Assembly (NCBI RefSeq): GCF_003944765.1
Contig: NZ_RWIU01000006.1
Span: forward strand, 186,001-250,000
Source of the DNA: Hymenobacter perfusus
Lineage (GTDB): Bacteria; Bacteroidota; Bacteroidia; Cytophagales; Hymenobacteraceae
Length of the DNA stretch: 64,000 nt
Direction: 5' to 3'
The translations under genes and the position numbers were made by a program. This document shows positions 50,032-59,179 of the stretch, piece after piece (positions within the stretch are counted from its first letter, which is position 1; each line of letters opens with the position of its first letter). Under the pieces are notes generated by a model that was not told the DNA's origin, ran no database searches, and worked only from the letters and a program-made list of their open reading frames with translations.

Positions 50032-51297
50032 ATGGCTGCTCCTATTTCCGCCTCCCCCCTGCGCACGACCGACACGCCCCCCGGTGTCGAAACCCCCAAT
50101 TACACCCCGGCCCTGGCCTCGCTCACGGTCCTGTTCTTCATGATGGGGTTCATCACCTGTCTGAATGACATCCTGATTCCGTATCTGAAAGCCATTTTCC
50201 AGCTCAGCTACACCCAGGCCAATCTGATTAACCTCTGCTTTTTCGGAGCCTATTTCGTGATGGGCATCCCGGCTGGCAAACTGGTGCAGCGCATCGGCTA
50301 CAAAGGCGGCATGCTGGCCGGCTTTCTGATTGCGGCCCTGGGTGCATTCCTGTTCTACCCTGCCGCCGACAGCCGGAGCTACGGCCTGTTTCTGGGGGCA
50401 CTGTTTGTATTGGCTACCGGCGTGGTACTGCTGCAGGTAGCCGGCAACCCGTACGTATCCATTCTGGGGCCGGCCAAATCGGCTCCGGCCCGCCTCACGC
50501 TTACGCAGGCTTTCAACTCGCTCGGCACCACGGTGGCTCCGCTGCTGGGCTCAGCCCTGATTCTCTCCAACCTACCCGACCTGGACACGGCCGCTTCTGC
50601 CGCTGCCATTGATGTGAAAGCCGTGCAGATTCCGTACCTGTGCATTGGCGCGGTACTGATTGTGATTAGCGTGCTGCTGGGCATGCTGAAGCTACCCGTT
50701 ATTACGCTGGCCCACACCGAGGAAGACCCGAACCGCCGCGCTTACCACTACCGTCATCTGGTGTTCGGGGTCATTGGCATTTTCGCTTACGTAGGCGGCG
50801 AGGTGGCCATTGGTTCGCACATTGTATCCTACCTCAACCTGCCCGATGTTATGAGCCTTACGCCCAAAATTGCGGGTGATAAAGTGGCTTACTATTGGGG
50901 CGGTGCTATGGTCGGCCGCTTTCTGGGCGCTTACCTGCTTAACAAATTTAACCCCGGCCGCCTGCTAGCTCTCAATTCACTGGGTGCGGTAATTCTGGTG
51001 CTGATTTCGGTGAGCACCACCGGCGAAATTGCCATGTGGAGCCTGCTGGCCGTGGGCCTGATGAACTCCATCATGTTTGCCACCATTTTTACGCTGGCGG
51101 TGGCCGGCCTGGGCCGCAACACGGAAGAAGCTTCTGGCCTGCTGAACGTTGGCATTGTGGGCGGGGCGGTAATTCCGCTGCTGTTCGGGCTGGTAGCCGA
51201 TGCCAGCACCCTGCGCTGGGCCTTCATTCTGCCCGTTCTCTGCTACGCTTACATTATGTGGTACGGCCTGAAAGGCCACAAACCTACCGCCGCGTAA
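50032..51297 (+). CDS. Sugar MFS transporter (FucP-like)
   Basis: This 421-residue, twelve-span H+/sugar symporter is of the FucP family. Characteristic segments are LTVLFFMMGFITCLNDILIPYLKAIFQLSY near residues 31-60, GIPAGKLVQRIGYKGGMLAGFLIAALGAFLFYPAA, VVLLQVAGNPYVSILGP with the conserved NPY, and LTQAFNSLGTTVAPLLG. Such transporters take monosaccharides (for example glucose, fucose or galactose) into the cytoplasm. It fits as the inner-membrane exit of the glycan locus. ATG 50032 is chosen since upstream codons do not match the family. A strong terminator is 4 bases after its stop. Confidence 0.93.
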   Translation: MAAPISASPLRTTDTPPGVETPNYTPALASLTVLFFMMGFITCLNDILIPYLKAIFQLSYTQANLINLCFFGAYFVMGIPAGKLVQRIGYKGGMLAGFLIAALGAFLFYPAADSRSYGLFLGALFVLATGVVLLQVAGNPYVSILGPAKSAPARLTLTQAFNSLGTTVAPLLGSALILSNLPDLDTAASAAAIDVKAVQIPYLCIGAVLIVISVLLGMLKLPVITLAHTEEDPNRRAYHYRHLVFGVIGIFAYVGGEVAIGSHIVSYLNLPDVMSLTPKIAGDKVAYYWGGAMVGRFLGAYLLNKFNPGRLLALNSLGAVILVLISVSTTGEIAMWSLLAVGLMNSIMFATIFTLAVAGLGRNTEEASGLLNVGIVGGAVIPLLFGLVADASTLRWAFILPVLCYAYIMWYGLKGHKPTAA

Positions 51298-51300
51298 TCC

Positions 51301-51326
51301 GGGCCGGCTTCGGCCGGCCCTTTTTC
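51301..51326 (+). terminator. Intrinsic terminator with UUCG loop after the MFS gene
   Basis: GGGCCGGC, a TTCG tetraloop and GCCGGCCC form a perfect 8-bp stem, directly followed by TTTTTCTTT. The UUCG loop is extra stable. Confidence 0.93.
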
Positions 51327-51406
51327 TTTCCGCTTCTGATTTCCAGCCTGATTCCAGCCCGATTTTTTGGGTTGCCGGCTACTGCCTTGCCTTTTCCTTC
51401 CGCCCT

Positions 51407-52834
51407 ATGTCCTTCCTTTCCCGCTCCGTTTTCCCCGCCGCCCTGCTCCTGACGCTGGGCCTGAACTCCGGCTGCCAGCGCATGCCACAGTCGGGCCCCG
51501 CGAAAGGCTCCGTTGGTTTCTGGCTGACCAATCCCGATAAGTCGGCCCTGTTTGCACTGCAGCCCACGCCGGCCTGGACGGCCACCGCCCCCGCCGCCGG
51601 CACTCCGGTGATTGAGGTCGACGACAAGCAGACTTTCCAGACCATTGACGGGTTTGGCTACTGCCTCACCGGTGGCAGCGCCGAGTTGCTGCACCGCATG
51701 ACGCCCGAGGCCCGCCAAGCCATTCTGCGGGAACTGTTCGCCACCGACGGTACCAACATCGGCGTGAGCTACCTGCGCCTGAGCATCGGGGCCTCCGACC
51801 TGGATGGCACCGTGTTCAGCTACGACGACCTGCCGGAAGGCCAGACCGACCCGACCCTGGCCAAGTTCAGCCTCGCCCCCGATGAGCCGCACCTGTTGCC
51901 GGTGCTCAAGGAAATTCTGGCCATCAACCCCAATATCAAGCTGCTTGGCTCGCCCTGGTCGCCGCCGCCGTGGATGAAGACCAACGGCAACTCCAAGGGC
52001 GGCTCCTTGAAACCGGAGTTTTATCCGGCTTACGCGCAGTATTTTGTGAAGTACGTGCAGGCTATGCAGGCCCAGGGCGTGCGCGTCGACGCCATAACGG
52101 TGCAAAACGAGCCGCTGCACCCGGGCAATAACCCCAGCCTGCTCATGCTGGCCGAGCAACAGGCCGAGTTTGTCAAGAAGCACCTGGGCCCGGCCTTCGC
52201 GGCCGCCAAAATCGACACGAAAATCATCGTGTACGACCACAACGCCGACCGGCCCGACTACCCCCTGACCATCCTCAACGACCCCGAAGCCAAGAAATAC
52301 GTGGATGGCTCGGCTTTTCACCTCTACGCCGGCCCCATTGAGGCCCTGAGCCAGGTACACGATGCCCACCCCGACCGGAACGTGTATTTCACGGAGCAAT
52401 GGGTGGGCTCGAAAAGCGCCTTTGCGGAAAATCTGCCCTGGCATGTGCGCACACTCATCATTGGGGCTACCCGCAACTGGGCCCGCACTGTGCTGGAGTG
52501 GAACCTGGCCGCCGACCCGCAGCAGAACCCGCACACGCCCGGCGGCTGTACTGAGTGCCGGGGTGCCCTCACCATTGATGGCAGCACCGTAACCCGCGAA
52601 GATGCCTACTACATCATTGCCCACGCCAGCAAGTTCGCCCGGCCCGGCTCGGTGCGCATTGCGTCCACCGCTTCCGAAACCCTGCCTAACGTGGCCTTCA
52701 AAGCCCCCAACGGCCAGAAAGTAGTGGTGGTACAGAACAACTCCAAGCAAACCCAGCCCTTCAGCCTCCGCTACCAGGGCAAAACCCTCACCTCTACGCT
52801 CCAACCCGGCGCGGCCGGCACCTACGTGTGGTAG
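51407..52834 (+). CDS. GH30 glycoside hydrolase, lipoprotein (first copy)
   Basis: This 475-residue enzyme of the glucosylceramidase/GH30 family has a lipoprotein start (LLLTLGLNSGC, Cys24). The TIM barrel shows TIDGFGYCLTGGSAELLHRM near 80-100, GVSYLRLSIGASDLD, LGSPWSPPPWMKTN, the acid/base Glu235 in VQNEPLHPG and the nucleophile Glu330 in VYFTEQWVG, then a beta-sandwich tail. GH30 enzymes of such loci commonly cut beta-1,6-glucan; other GH30 activities are possible. It is a close paralog of the gene at 59180. Confidence 0.93.
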   Translation: MSFLSRSVFPAALLLTLGLNSGCQRMPQSGPAKGSVGFWLTNPDKSALFALQPTPAWTATAPAAGTPVIEVDDKQTFQTIDGFGYCLTGGSAELLHRMTPEARQAILRELFATDGTNIGVSYLRLSIGASDLDGTVFSYDDLPEGQTDPTLAKFSLAPDEPHLLPVLKEILAINPNIKLLGSPWSPPPWMKTNGNSKGGSLKPEFYPAYAQYFVKYVQAMQAQGVRVDAITVQNEPLHPGNNPSLLMLAEQQAEFVKKHLGPAFAAAKIDTKIIVYDHNADRPDYPLTILNDPEAKKYVDGSAFHLYAGPIEALSQVHDAHPDRNVYFTEQWVGSKSAFAENLPWHVRTLIIGATRNWARTVLEWNLAADPQQNPHTPGGCTECRGALTIDGSTVTREDAYYIIAHASKFARPGSVRIASTASETLPNVAFKAPNGQKVVVVQNNSKQTQPFSLRYQGKTLTSTLQPGAAGTYVW

Positions 52835-52887
52835 CGGCGCAGTAAAAATTCCCGAAGGCAATTTCTGTGGACAGTCTCCAACACTTG

Positions 52888-52903
52888 CCGGCCTCCCCAG
52901 GGC
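52888..52903 (+). promoter_or_regulatory. Conserved upstream element of the first GH5 gene
   Basis: CCGGCCTCCCCAGGGC is shared exactly with 54756-54771 upstream of the paralogous GH5 gene, at 36 and 42 bases from the respective start codons. It may be a regulator site, promoter part or remnant of the duplication. Confidence 0.4.
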
Positions 52904-52939
52904 TTATTTCCCATCCATCCGTCCTTCATTCCCACCCTT

Positions 52940-54604
52940 ATGAGCACTATTACACCCGCAGGGAGCCGCCTGTCCCGGACTTTACGCCACCTGCTGTTGC
53001 TGGCCGGTATTGGGTTGGGGCAACAGGCAGCCGCGCAAAGCTTTCTGCACGCTGAAGGCGGCCGGATTGTGAATGCCAGCAACCAGGAAGTGTTGCTCAA
53101 CGGGGTGAATCTGGGTGGGTGGGCTTTGCAGGAAGGCTATATCATCAAGCCGGGCTGGCCGGGTGTGGACGGCAAGGCCACGCAGGGGGCCGTCAAGAAA
53201 ACGCTGTACGGCTTTGGTCTGAGCGACGCGGCCGTGGAAACGTTTTACCAGAACTACCGCAACAACTTCATTCAGAAGCCGGATCTGGATTACGTGGCCG
53301 CTCTGGGCTTCAACTGCGTGCGGCTGCCGCTGCACTACGACCTGTTCCTGACACCGGCCCAGCGGGCCGTGCGCAACGGTGTGCTGCGCGGCACCACCAC
53401 CTACCCCGACTACGTGAGTGCGCTTACCAGCTGGTACAACGCCAACCAGCTGTTCACCGATCCGGCCAACATGGAGGCCTGGCGCATGATTGACAATACC
53501 CTGGCTTGGGCGCAGGCCAACAAGCTCTACGTGATACTGGACCTGCACGCCGCCCCCGGCTCGCAGGGTACGGATGCCAACATTGCCGACTCCCTGGTGC
53601 CGCTGGATTTCTGGAATAACAGCACGTACCAGGACATAACCGCCCGCTTGTGGGCCACCATTGCCGCGCGCTACAGGAACGACGCGCGCGTGGCTATGTA
53701 CGACCTGATCAACGAGCCCAACAACGTACCCAGCAACCAGCAGATCCACGACGTGCTGCAGCGCCTGATCACCACTGTTCGTAACCAGGGCGACAACCAC
53801 CTGCTGTTATTGGAAGGTAACGGCTACGGCAACGACTTCAACTACATGGAGAAGCGCACCTTCACCAACACGGCCAACCTGGTCTACAACTCGCACCGCT
53901 ACAGTGGCACCGGGTACCTGCTTGACAACAACGTTACTTCCGCCGACCCCAACAGCCCCAATAACCTGCGCACCATCGGCAACCTCACCCGCTTCCGCAC
54001 CGATAACGACGTGCCCATCTGGGTGGGGGAAACCGGGGAAAACAACGACGGCTGGATGCAGGACGCCGCCAAAAGCCTCAACTCGGTGGGCATTGGCTGG
54101 TGTCACTGGACGCTCAAGCGGTTTGAGAACCGGAACAACGCGGCCCTGCTGCACATCAATCCGCCTTACATCGTGGATGGCCCCGGCACGCTGAACATTG
54201 CGCTCAACAACATGCTGTTTGCCAACTGCGTGACCAACAGCACCCAGGCCGCCATTGCCCCCAACCGCAACGGTATTGTGAACTACCCCGGCGGTGGCAA
54301 CTACGATGGCACCGTGGTGACGGCCACGGCCCCGGCCCGGCCTGATGAGCGCCTGCAAGTGTACCCGACGGTAACCGATGCCACCCTAAGCCTTCGCTAC
54401 AGTGCTCCTGCCCCACAACGCCTGCAAGTGCGGCTGCTGGACCTGGCGGGCCGCGTGGTAAGCAGCCAGCCTAATTACCCCGCCATTGCCGGCGAAAACC
54501 GGCTCCAGCTGCCCGTGGCGGCCCTGCCGGCCGGCATGTACGTGCTACAGCTGGATACGCCCACCGGCCGGCTGGCCCGCCGCGTGGTAGTAGCCCACGA
54601 ATAA
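52940..54604 (+). CDS. GH5 glycoside hydrolase with type IX secretion sorting domain
   Basis: This 554-residue enzyme has an N-terminal signal (LLLLAGIGLGQQAAAQ) and a GH5 barrel starting with LNGVNLGGWALQEGYIIKPGWPG, as in exo-beta-1,3-glucanase-like GH5 members. The acid/base is Glu259 in YDLINEPNN and the nucleophile Glu364 in IWVGETGEN. After a short linker the last 80 residues form a T9SS C-terminal domain (ERLQVYPTV, LPAGMYVLQLDTPTGRLARRVVVAHE), so the enzyme is exported to or beyond the surface. It is the shorter of two tandem paralogs; the ricin-type domain is missing here. Exact linkage specificity is not certain. Confidence 0.92.
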   Translation: MSTITPAGSRLSRTLRHLLLLAGIGLGQQAAAQSFLHAEGGRIVNASNQEVLLNGVNLGGWALQEGYIIKPGWPGVDGKATQGAVKKTLYGFGLSDAAVETFYQNYRNNFIQKPDLDYVAALGFNCVRLPLHYDLFLTPAQRAVRNGVLRGTTTYPDYVSALTSWYNANQLFTDPANMEAWRMIDNTLAWAQANKLYVILDLHAAPGSQGTDANIADSLVPLDFWNNSTYQDITARLWATIAARYRNDARVAMYDLINEPNNVPSNQQIHDVLQRLITTVRNQGDNHLLLLEGNGYGNDFNYMEKRTFTNTANLVYNSHRYSGTGYLLDNNVTSADPNSPNNLRTIGNLTRFRTDNDVPIWVGETGENNDGWMQDAAKSLNSVGIGWCHWTLKRFENRNNAALLHINPPYIVDGPGTLNIALNNMLFANCVTNSTQAAIAPNRNGIVNYPGGGNYDGTVVTATAPARPDERLQVYPTVTDATLSLRYSAPAPQRLQVRLLDLAGRVVSSQPNYPAIAGENRLQLPVAALPAGMYVLQLDTPTGRLARRVVVAHE

Positions 54605-54755
54605 AGCCTGATTACAGCCCACGCAGGTGGGCTGAGTGAAGCCGCTAAAGCTTCATACGCTCTGATTTTCCAGAGTACCCCGCCCCCTCATGCCGCGTGG
54701 GAAATGGTAGTGACCTAGTGACTTACGCCGGCTCATCCCGACAAAACTGACCTTT

Positions 54756-54771
54756 CCGGCCTCCCCAGGGC
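54756..54771 (+). promoter_or_regulatory. Conserved upstream element of the second GH5 gene
   Basis: This is an exact copy of the 16-base element at 52888-52903, in the same orientation and at nearly the same distance from the start codon. Confidence 0.4.
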
Positions 54772-54813
54772 CTGTTTGTTTCTTTTCCTTTTTCACAACC
54801 AATTCCCACCAGC

Positions 54814-56934
54814 ATGAACACCAGTACTTTTTCAGTGGGCCGCATGGCCCGGGCGTTGCGGCGCGTGCCGCTGTTACTCGCCGGTTTAGGCCTCGGGCAG
54901 GCCGCCGATGCCCAGAGTTTTCTGCGGGCCGATGGGCAGCGCATCGTGAATGCCAGCAACCAGGAAGTTATCCTCAACGGCATGAACCTGGGCAACTGGG
55001 CCGTGCAGGAGGGCTATATGATGAAGGTAGGCTGGCCCGGTCTCGATGGCAAGCAGACCCAGGGCAAGGTTAAGAAGACGCTCTACAACGCCGGCATGAG
55101 CGACGCGGCCGTGGAGACCTTCTACCAGAACTACCGCGCCAACTTCATTACCAAGCCCGATATCGACTACATCGCCAGCAAGGGCTTCAACTGCATCCGG
55201 CTGCCGCTGCACTACGAGCTGTTTCTGACCCCGGCCCAGCGGGCCGTGCGCAACAGCGTGATGCGCGGCACCGTGAGCTACGACTCCTACGTGGGCCAAC
55301 TGACGGGCTGGTACAACAACAATCAGCTTTTCACCGACCCCAACAACATGGCAGCCCTGGCCATGATTGACAATACCCTGGCCTGGGCGCAGACCAACAA
55401 CATGTACGTGGTACTGGACATGCACGCCGTACCCGGCTCCCAGGGCACCGACGCCAACATTGCCGACCAGATTGTGGCCAATGACCTCTGGAACCGCCAG
55501 ATCAACCAGGATGTACTCAACCGGCTCTGGTCGTTCATTTCGACCCGCTACAAGAACGACTCGCGGGTGGCTATGTACGACCTCATCAACGAGCCGAACA
55601 ACTACCCCAGCAACCAGAAGATTCACGACGTACTGCAGCGCCTGATCACCACTGTTCGTAACCAGGGCGACAACCACCTGATTCTGGTGGAAGGCAACGG
55701 CTGGGGCAACGACTACAACTACATGGAGCCGTTTACCTTCCCCAACCGGAGCAACCTGGTGTACAACTCGCACCGCTACAGCGGCACGGGCTATGAGATG
55801 GACAACGGCGTGAACTCCACCGGCGGCGGGGCCAACGACCTGCGCTTCATCGGGAACCTGCGCAACTTCCGCACCACCCACAACGTGCCCATCTGGATTG
55901 GGGAAACCGGCGAAAACACCGACACCTGGATGCGCGACGCGGCCCGCAACCTCAACTCCGTGGGCATTGGCTGGTGCCACTGGACCTACAAGCGCTTCGA
56001 GGACCGCAGCAACCCGGCCTTCATGCACATCAACCCGCCCTACGTGGTAGACGGGCCCGCCGGCCTGAATCAGGTGCTCACCAACATCCGCTTTGCCAAC
56101 TGCGTGCCCAATACCACGGTAGCGGCCGTGTCGCCGAACCAGAACGGCATTGTGAACTACCCCGGCGGCGGCAACTACAACGGCACCGCCACCAGCAGCG
56201 GCCCGGCCATTGGGCGCATCTACGAAATCAGCTCCAAGAACGGCGGCAAAGCCCTGGAGGTATCGGCCAACTCGCAGGTGAACGGCGGGCGGGTGCAGCA
56301 GTGGACCTGGGCCAGCGCGGCCAGCCAGAAATGGAAGCTGGTGGACGCCGGCGGCGGCTACGTGCGCATCGTGAACCTGAACAGCAACAAGAGCCTGGAC
56401 ATTGCCGGCCCCAGCACGGCCGATGGCGCCAAGGCGCACCAGTGGGACTGGCTGACCCAGGACAGCCAGTACTGGCAGATTCTGAGCAACGGCGACGGCA
56501 CGTACCGCATCCTCAACAAGTTCAGCGGCAAGGCCCTGGACGTGGAAAACAACTCTACCGCCGACGGTGCAGCCGTGCACCAGTGGACTTACGGCGGCGG
56601 CGACAACCAGCGCTGGTGGTTCTCGGACCAGGGCGCGGCCCGTGTGGCGTTAGCCGCCGCCGGTTCGGCCGCCGACCTGCGCTTGCAGGTGTACCCCACC
56701 ACGGCTGATGCCGAGCTGAGCCTGCACTACAACGCGCCGGGTACCCAGCGCCTGAACCTGCGTTTGCTCGACCTCACCGGCCGCCTCATCATCAATCAGG
56801 CCGATCAGGCCGTGACCAGCGGCGAAAACCACCTGACGCTGCCGGTGGCCGCGTTGCGGGCCGGCATTTATCTGCTGCAGGTTGATACGCCCGCCGGCCA
56901 ACTGGTGCGGCGCGTAGTAGTGGCCCACGAATAA
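54814..56934 (+). CDS. GH5 glycoside hydrolase with ricin-type lectin and type IX sorting domains
   Basis: This 706-residue paralog of the previous enzyme has a signal peptide, a GH5 barrel (about 30-450; NGMNLGNWAVQEGYMMKVGWPG, acid/base Glu260 in YDLINEPNN, nucleophile Glu364 in IWIGETGEN), and a ricin-type beta-trefoil carbohydrate-binding domain (about 468-608; GKALEVSANSQVNGGRVQQW, NKSLDIAGPSTADGAKAHQW and GKALDVENNSTADGAAVHQW with the QxW repeats). It ends with a T9SS sorting domain in VVVAHE. The lectin should tether it to insoluble glucan. A strong terminator follows. Confidence 0.95.
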   Translation: MNTSTFSVGRMARALRRVPLLLAGLGLGQAADAQSFLRADGQRIVNASNQEVILNGMNLGNWAVQEGYMMKVGWPGLDGKQTQGKVKKTLYNAGMSDAAVETFYQNYRANFITKPDIDYIASKGFNCIRLPLHYELFLTPAQRAVRNSVMRGTVSYDSYVGQLTGWYNNNQLFTDPNNMAALAMIDNTLAWAQTNNMYVVLDMHAVPGSQGTDANIADQIVANDLWNRQINQDVLNRLWSFISTRYKNDSRVAMYDLINEPNNYPSNQKIHDVLQRLITTVRNQGDNHLILVEGNGWGNDYNYMEPFTFPNRSNLVYNSHRYSGTGYEMDNGVNSTGGGANDLRFIGNLRNFRTTHNVPIWIGETGENTDTWMRDAARNLNSVGIGWCHWTYKRFEDRSNPAFMHINPPYVVDGPAGLNQVLTNIRFANCVPNTTVAAVSPNQNGIVNYPGGGNYNGTATSSGPAIGRIYEISSKNGGKALEVSANSQVNGGRVQQWTWASAASQKWKLVDAGGGYVRIVNLNSNKSLDIAGPSTADGAKAHQWDWLTQDSQYWQILSNGDGTYRILNKFSGKALDVENNSTADGAAVHQWTYGGGDNQRWWFSDQGAARVALAAAGSAADLRLQVYPTTADAELSLHYNAPGTQRLNLRLLDLTGRLIINQADQAVTSGENHLTLPVAALRAGIYLLQVDTPAGQLVRRVVVAHE

Positions 56935-56946
56935 ACCGTCTTCATC

Positions 56947-56980
56947 ACCGGCCCCGAAGCTCGTTCGGGGCCGGTTTTTT
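56947..56980 (+). terminator. Intrinsic terminator after the second GH5 gene
   Basis: ACCGGCCCCGAA pairs perfectly with TTCGGGGCCGGT around a 5-base loop, followed by TTTTT. It separates the GH5 pair from the acetylesterase gene. Confidence 0.95.
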
Positions 56981-57170
56981 CGCTTGATGCCTATTAATCG
57001 AACTTCTACCTACCACTAAACTGCGCGGCTGGCCAACCCCCAAAGTGCCCGGCAGCGCACATGTAACGGAAGCTTTTACGGCCTCACAGGTGCATCCTTC
57101 GGGGCCAGAACGGTTCCTTCTGTCGCCCCGATGGAACTCTCCGAGGCCGTTTTCAGCTGTTCAAGTGCCT

Positions 57171-59132
57171 ATGAAACTCTCCCGCCTTCCTGTACTTGCT
57201 GTTTTTCTGCTGGCTGCTCCGGCGGCCCGGGCCACTGTGCGTCTGCCCCGCCTCGTGGGCTCGCACATGGTCCTTCAGCGCAACCAGGTTCTGCCGCTCT
57301 GGGGCTGGGCCGCGCCGGGGGAAGCCGTGAGCGTGTCGTTTCGGGGGGCGAAAGTGCAGACCAAGGCCGGGGCCGATGGCCGGTGGGCGCTCAAGCTGCC
57401 GGCCCAGCCGGCCGGCGGCCCGTTTGAGCTAACGGTGCAGGGCACTAATACGCTACGCCTGACGGATGTGCTGGTAGGCGACGTCTGGCTGGCCTCGGGA
57501 CAGTCGAACATGGAGTGGCCCCTGCGCGACGCGGCCGGTGGAGCCGAAGCCGCTGCCGCCGCCAACCACCCCCAGATCCGCCTGTTCAACGTGCCCAACC
57601 GCGCCGAAATCCGCCCCCTGGCCGAGCTGGCTGGGGGCGAATGGCAGTCCTGCACCCCGCAGTCGGCCGCCGGATTTTCGGCCGTAGCCTACTTCTTCGG
57701 GCGCGAGCTGCAGCAGCAGTACAAGATACCCGTAGGGTTGATTACGGCCGAGTGGGGCGGCACCGTAGCCGAAGCCTGGACCAGCACCGAGGCCCTGCGT
57801 CAGCTCCCCGATTTTCAGCCGGCCCTGGCCTCATTGGCGCAGCAAACCGGTTCCTTTGCCGACCAGGAAACCGCCTACGCCACCCGCCTCACCAACTGGC
57901 AGCGCAGCCCCGAAGGCCAGGACCACGGTCTGCTGCCGGGCCAGCCCACCTGGGCCGACCCGGCGCTGACTACCACCGACTGGAAAACCATGCAGCTGCC
58001 TGGCTACTGGGAAGGCCAGTTACCGGAGCTGCGCGACTTCGATGGCGTGCTGTGGCTGCGGCGGGAATTTACCCTGCCGGCTACGGCGGCCAATCAGCCA
58101 CTGACCCTGAGCCTGGCGCAGGTAGATGACAATGACAGCACCTTTTTCAACGGAGTAGCCATTGGTGGAACGCGGGGGTACGCTACCCTGCGGCGCTACA
58201 CCGTGCCGGCCAGCTTGGTGCGCGCCGGCCGCAACGTGGTAACCGTGCGCGTAACCGACAACGGCAGCGGCGGCGGCGTGTGGGGCAAACCCACCGACAT
58301 GAAGGCCACGGTGGGCACCACCACCGTACCGCTGGCTGGCGAGTGGCTATACCGCCCCGCCTACGACCCTGCTTCCCGGCCCCGCTCCCCATTCCCCGGC
58401 GGCACCCAGAATTTCGCCACGGCCCTCTATAACGGCATGATTGCCCCGCTGCACCCCTACGCCCTGAAGGGTGTTATCTGGTATCAGGGGGAGAGCAACG
58501 CGGGCCGGGCGGAGCAGTACCAGCAGCTGTTTCCGGCCCTGATTCAGGACTGGCGCACCCGCTGGCAGCAACCGGCTCTGCCCTTCCTGTTCGTGCAGCT
58601 GGCCGGCTACATGTACGACCCCGCCGAACCTGCTGATACCGACTGGGCCCGCCTCCGCGAGGCGCAACGCCTGACCACGCTCACCGTACCCAAAACCGCG
58701 CAGGCCGTGGCCCTGGACCTGGGCAATGCCGACGACATTCACCCCCGCTACAAGCTGGATGTGGGTCACCGCCTGGCCCTGGCGGCCCGGCGCGTGGCCT
58801 ACGGCGAAACGGCCGTGGTATCGTCCGGACCTACGTTTGAGAAGCTGACCCCGGAGAAAAACCAGCTCCGCCTCACTTTTGGCAACGTGGGCGGCGGCCT
58901 GGTGCTGAAGCCGGGAGCTGATGGGCAGACCTCCTTCTCCATTGCCGGCCCCGATAAGCACTTTGTGTGGGCCCGGGCCGAGGTGCAGGGCAACGCGGTA
59001 GTCCTACGGGCCGACGGCGTGCCCAACCCCGTAGCCGTGCGCTACGCCTGGGGCAACAACCGGCCCGCTACCCTCTCCAACAAAGCCGGCCTGCCCGCTT
59101 CCCCTTTTCGCTCCGATAACTGGCCCCGTTAA
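57171..59132 (+). CDS. SGNH-type sialate O-acetylesterase-like enzyme
   Basis: This 653-residue secreted enzyme has a signal peptide (LPVLAVFLLAAPAARA) and the sialate 9-O-acetylesterase layout: RLPRLVGSHMVLQRNQVLPLWGWAAPGE near 22-50, the nucleophile Ser109 in LASGQSNMEWPLRDA, an inserted beta-sandwich domain (about 285-410), GVIWYQGESNAG, and the catalytic Asp522/His524 in NADDIHPRYKLDVGHRLA. The family removes acetyl groups from sialic acid, but relatives in plant or fungal glycan loci act on other acetylated sugars. ATG 57171 places the signal correctly; the frame is open to 57045. Confidence 0.92.
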   Translation: MKLSRLPVLAVFLLAAPAARATVRLPRLVGSHMVLQRNQVLPLWGWAAPGEAVSVSFRGAKVQTKAGADGRWALKLPAQPAGGPFELTVQGTNTLRLTDVLVGDVWLASGQSNMEWPLRDAAGGAEAAAAANHPQIRLFNVPNRAEIRPLAELAGGEWQSCTPQSAAGFSAVAYFFGRELQQQYKIPVGLITAEWGGTVAEAWTSTEALRQLPDFQPALASLAQQTGSFADQETAYATRLTNWQRSPEGQDHGLLPGQPTWADPALTTTDWKTMQLPGYWEGQLPELRDFDGVLWLRREFTLPATAANQPLTLSLAQVDDNDSTFFNGVAIGGTRGYATLRRYTVPASLVRAGRNVVTVRVTDNGSGGGVWGKPTDMKATVGTTTVPLAGEWLYRPAYDPASRPRSPFPGGTQNFATALYNGMIAPLHPYALKGVIWYQGESNAGRAEQYQQLFPALIQDWRTRWQQPALPFLFVQLAGYMYDPAEPADTDWARLREAQRLTTLTVPKTAQAVALDLGNADDIHPRYKLDVGHRLALAARRVAYGETAVVSSGPTFEKLTPEKNQLRLTFGNVGGGLVLKPGADGQTSFSIAGPDKHFVWARAEVQGNAVVLRADGVPNPVAVRYAWGNNRPATLSNKAGLPASPFRSDNWPR

Positions 59133-59179
59133 GCAGGCTTCCTGATTCGCCTTTCCACCTCGTGCTTTTTCTTAATCTC

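Noticed and set aside
51284..52861. 525-codon minus-strand open frame opposite the first GH30 gene
   Set aside because: It has the same antisense bias; the translation has no recognisable domain and the plus strand encodes a complete GH30 enzyme with both catalytic glutamates.
54886..56580. 564-codon open frame on the minus strand opposite the second GH5 gene
   Set aside because: It is the antisense image of a GC-rich gene with strong third-position bias. The translation is Val/Gly/His-rich, lacks family motifs and lies fully inside a well-supported GH5 gene.
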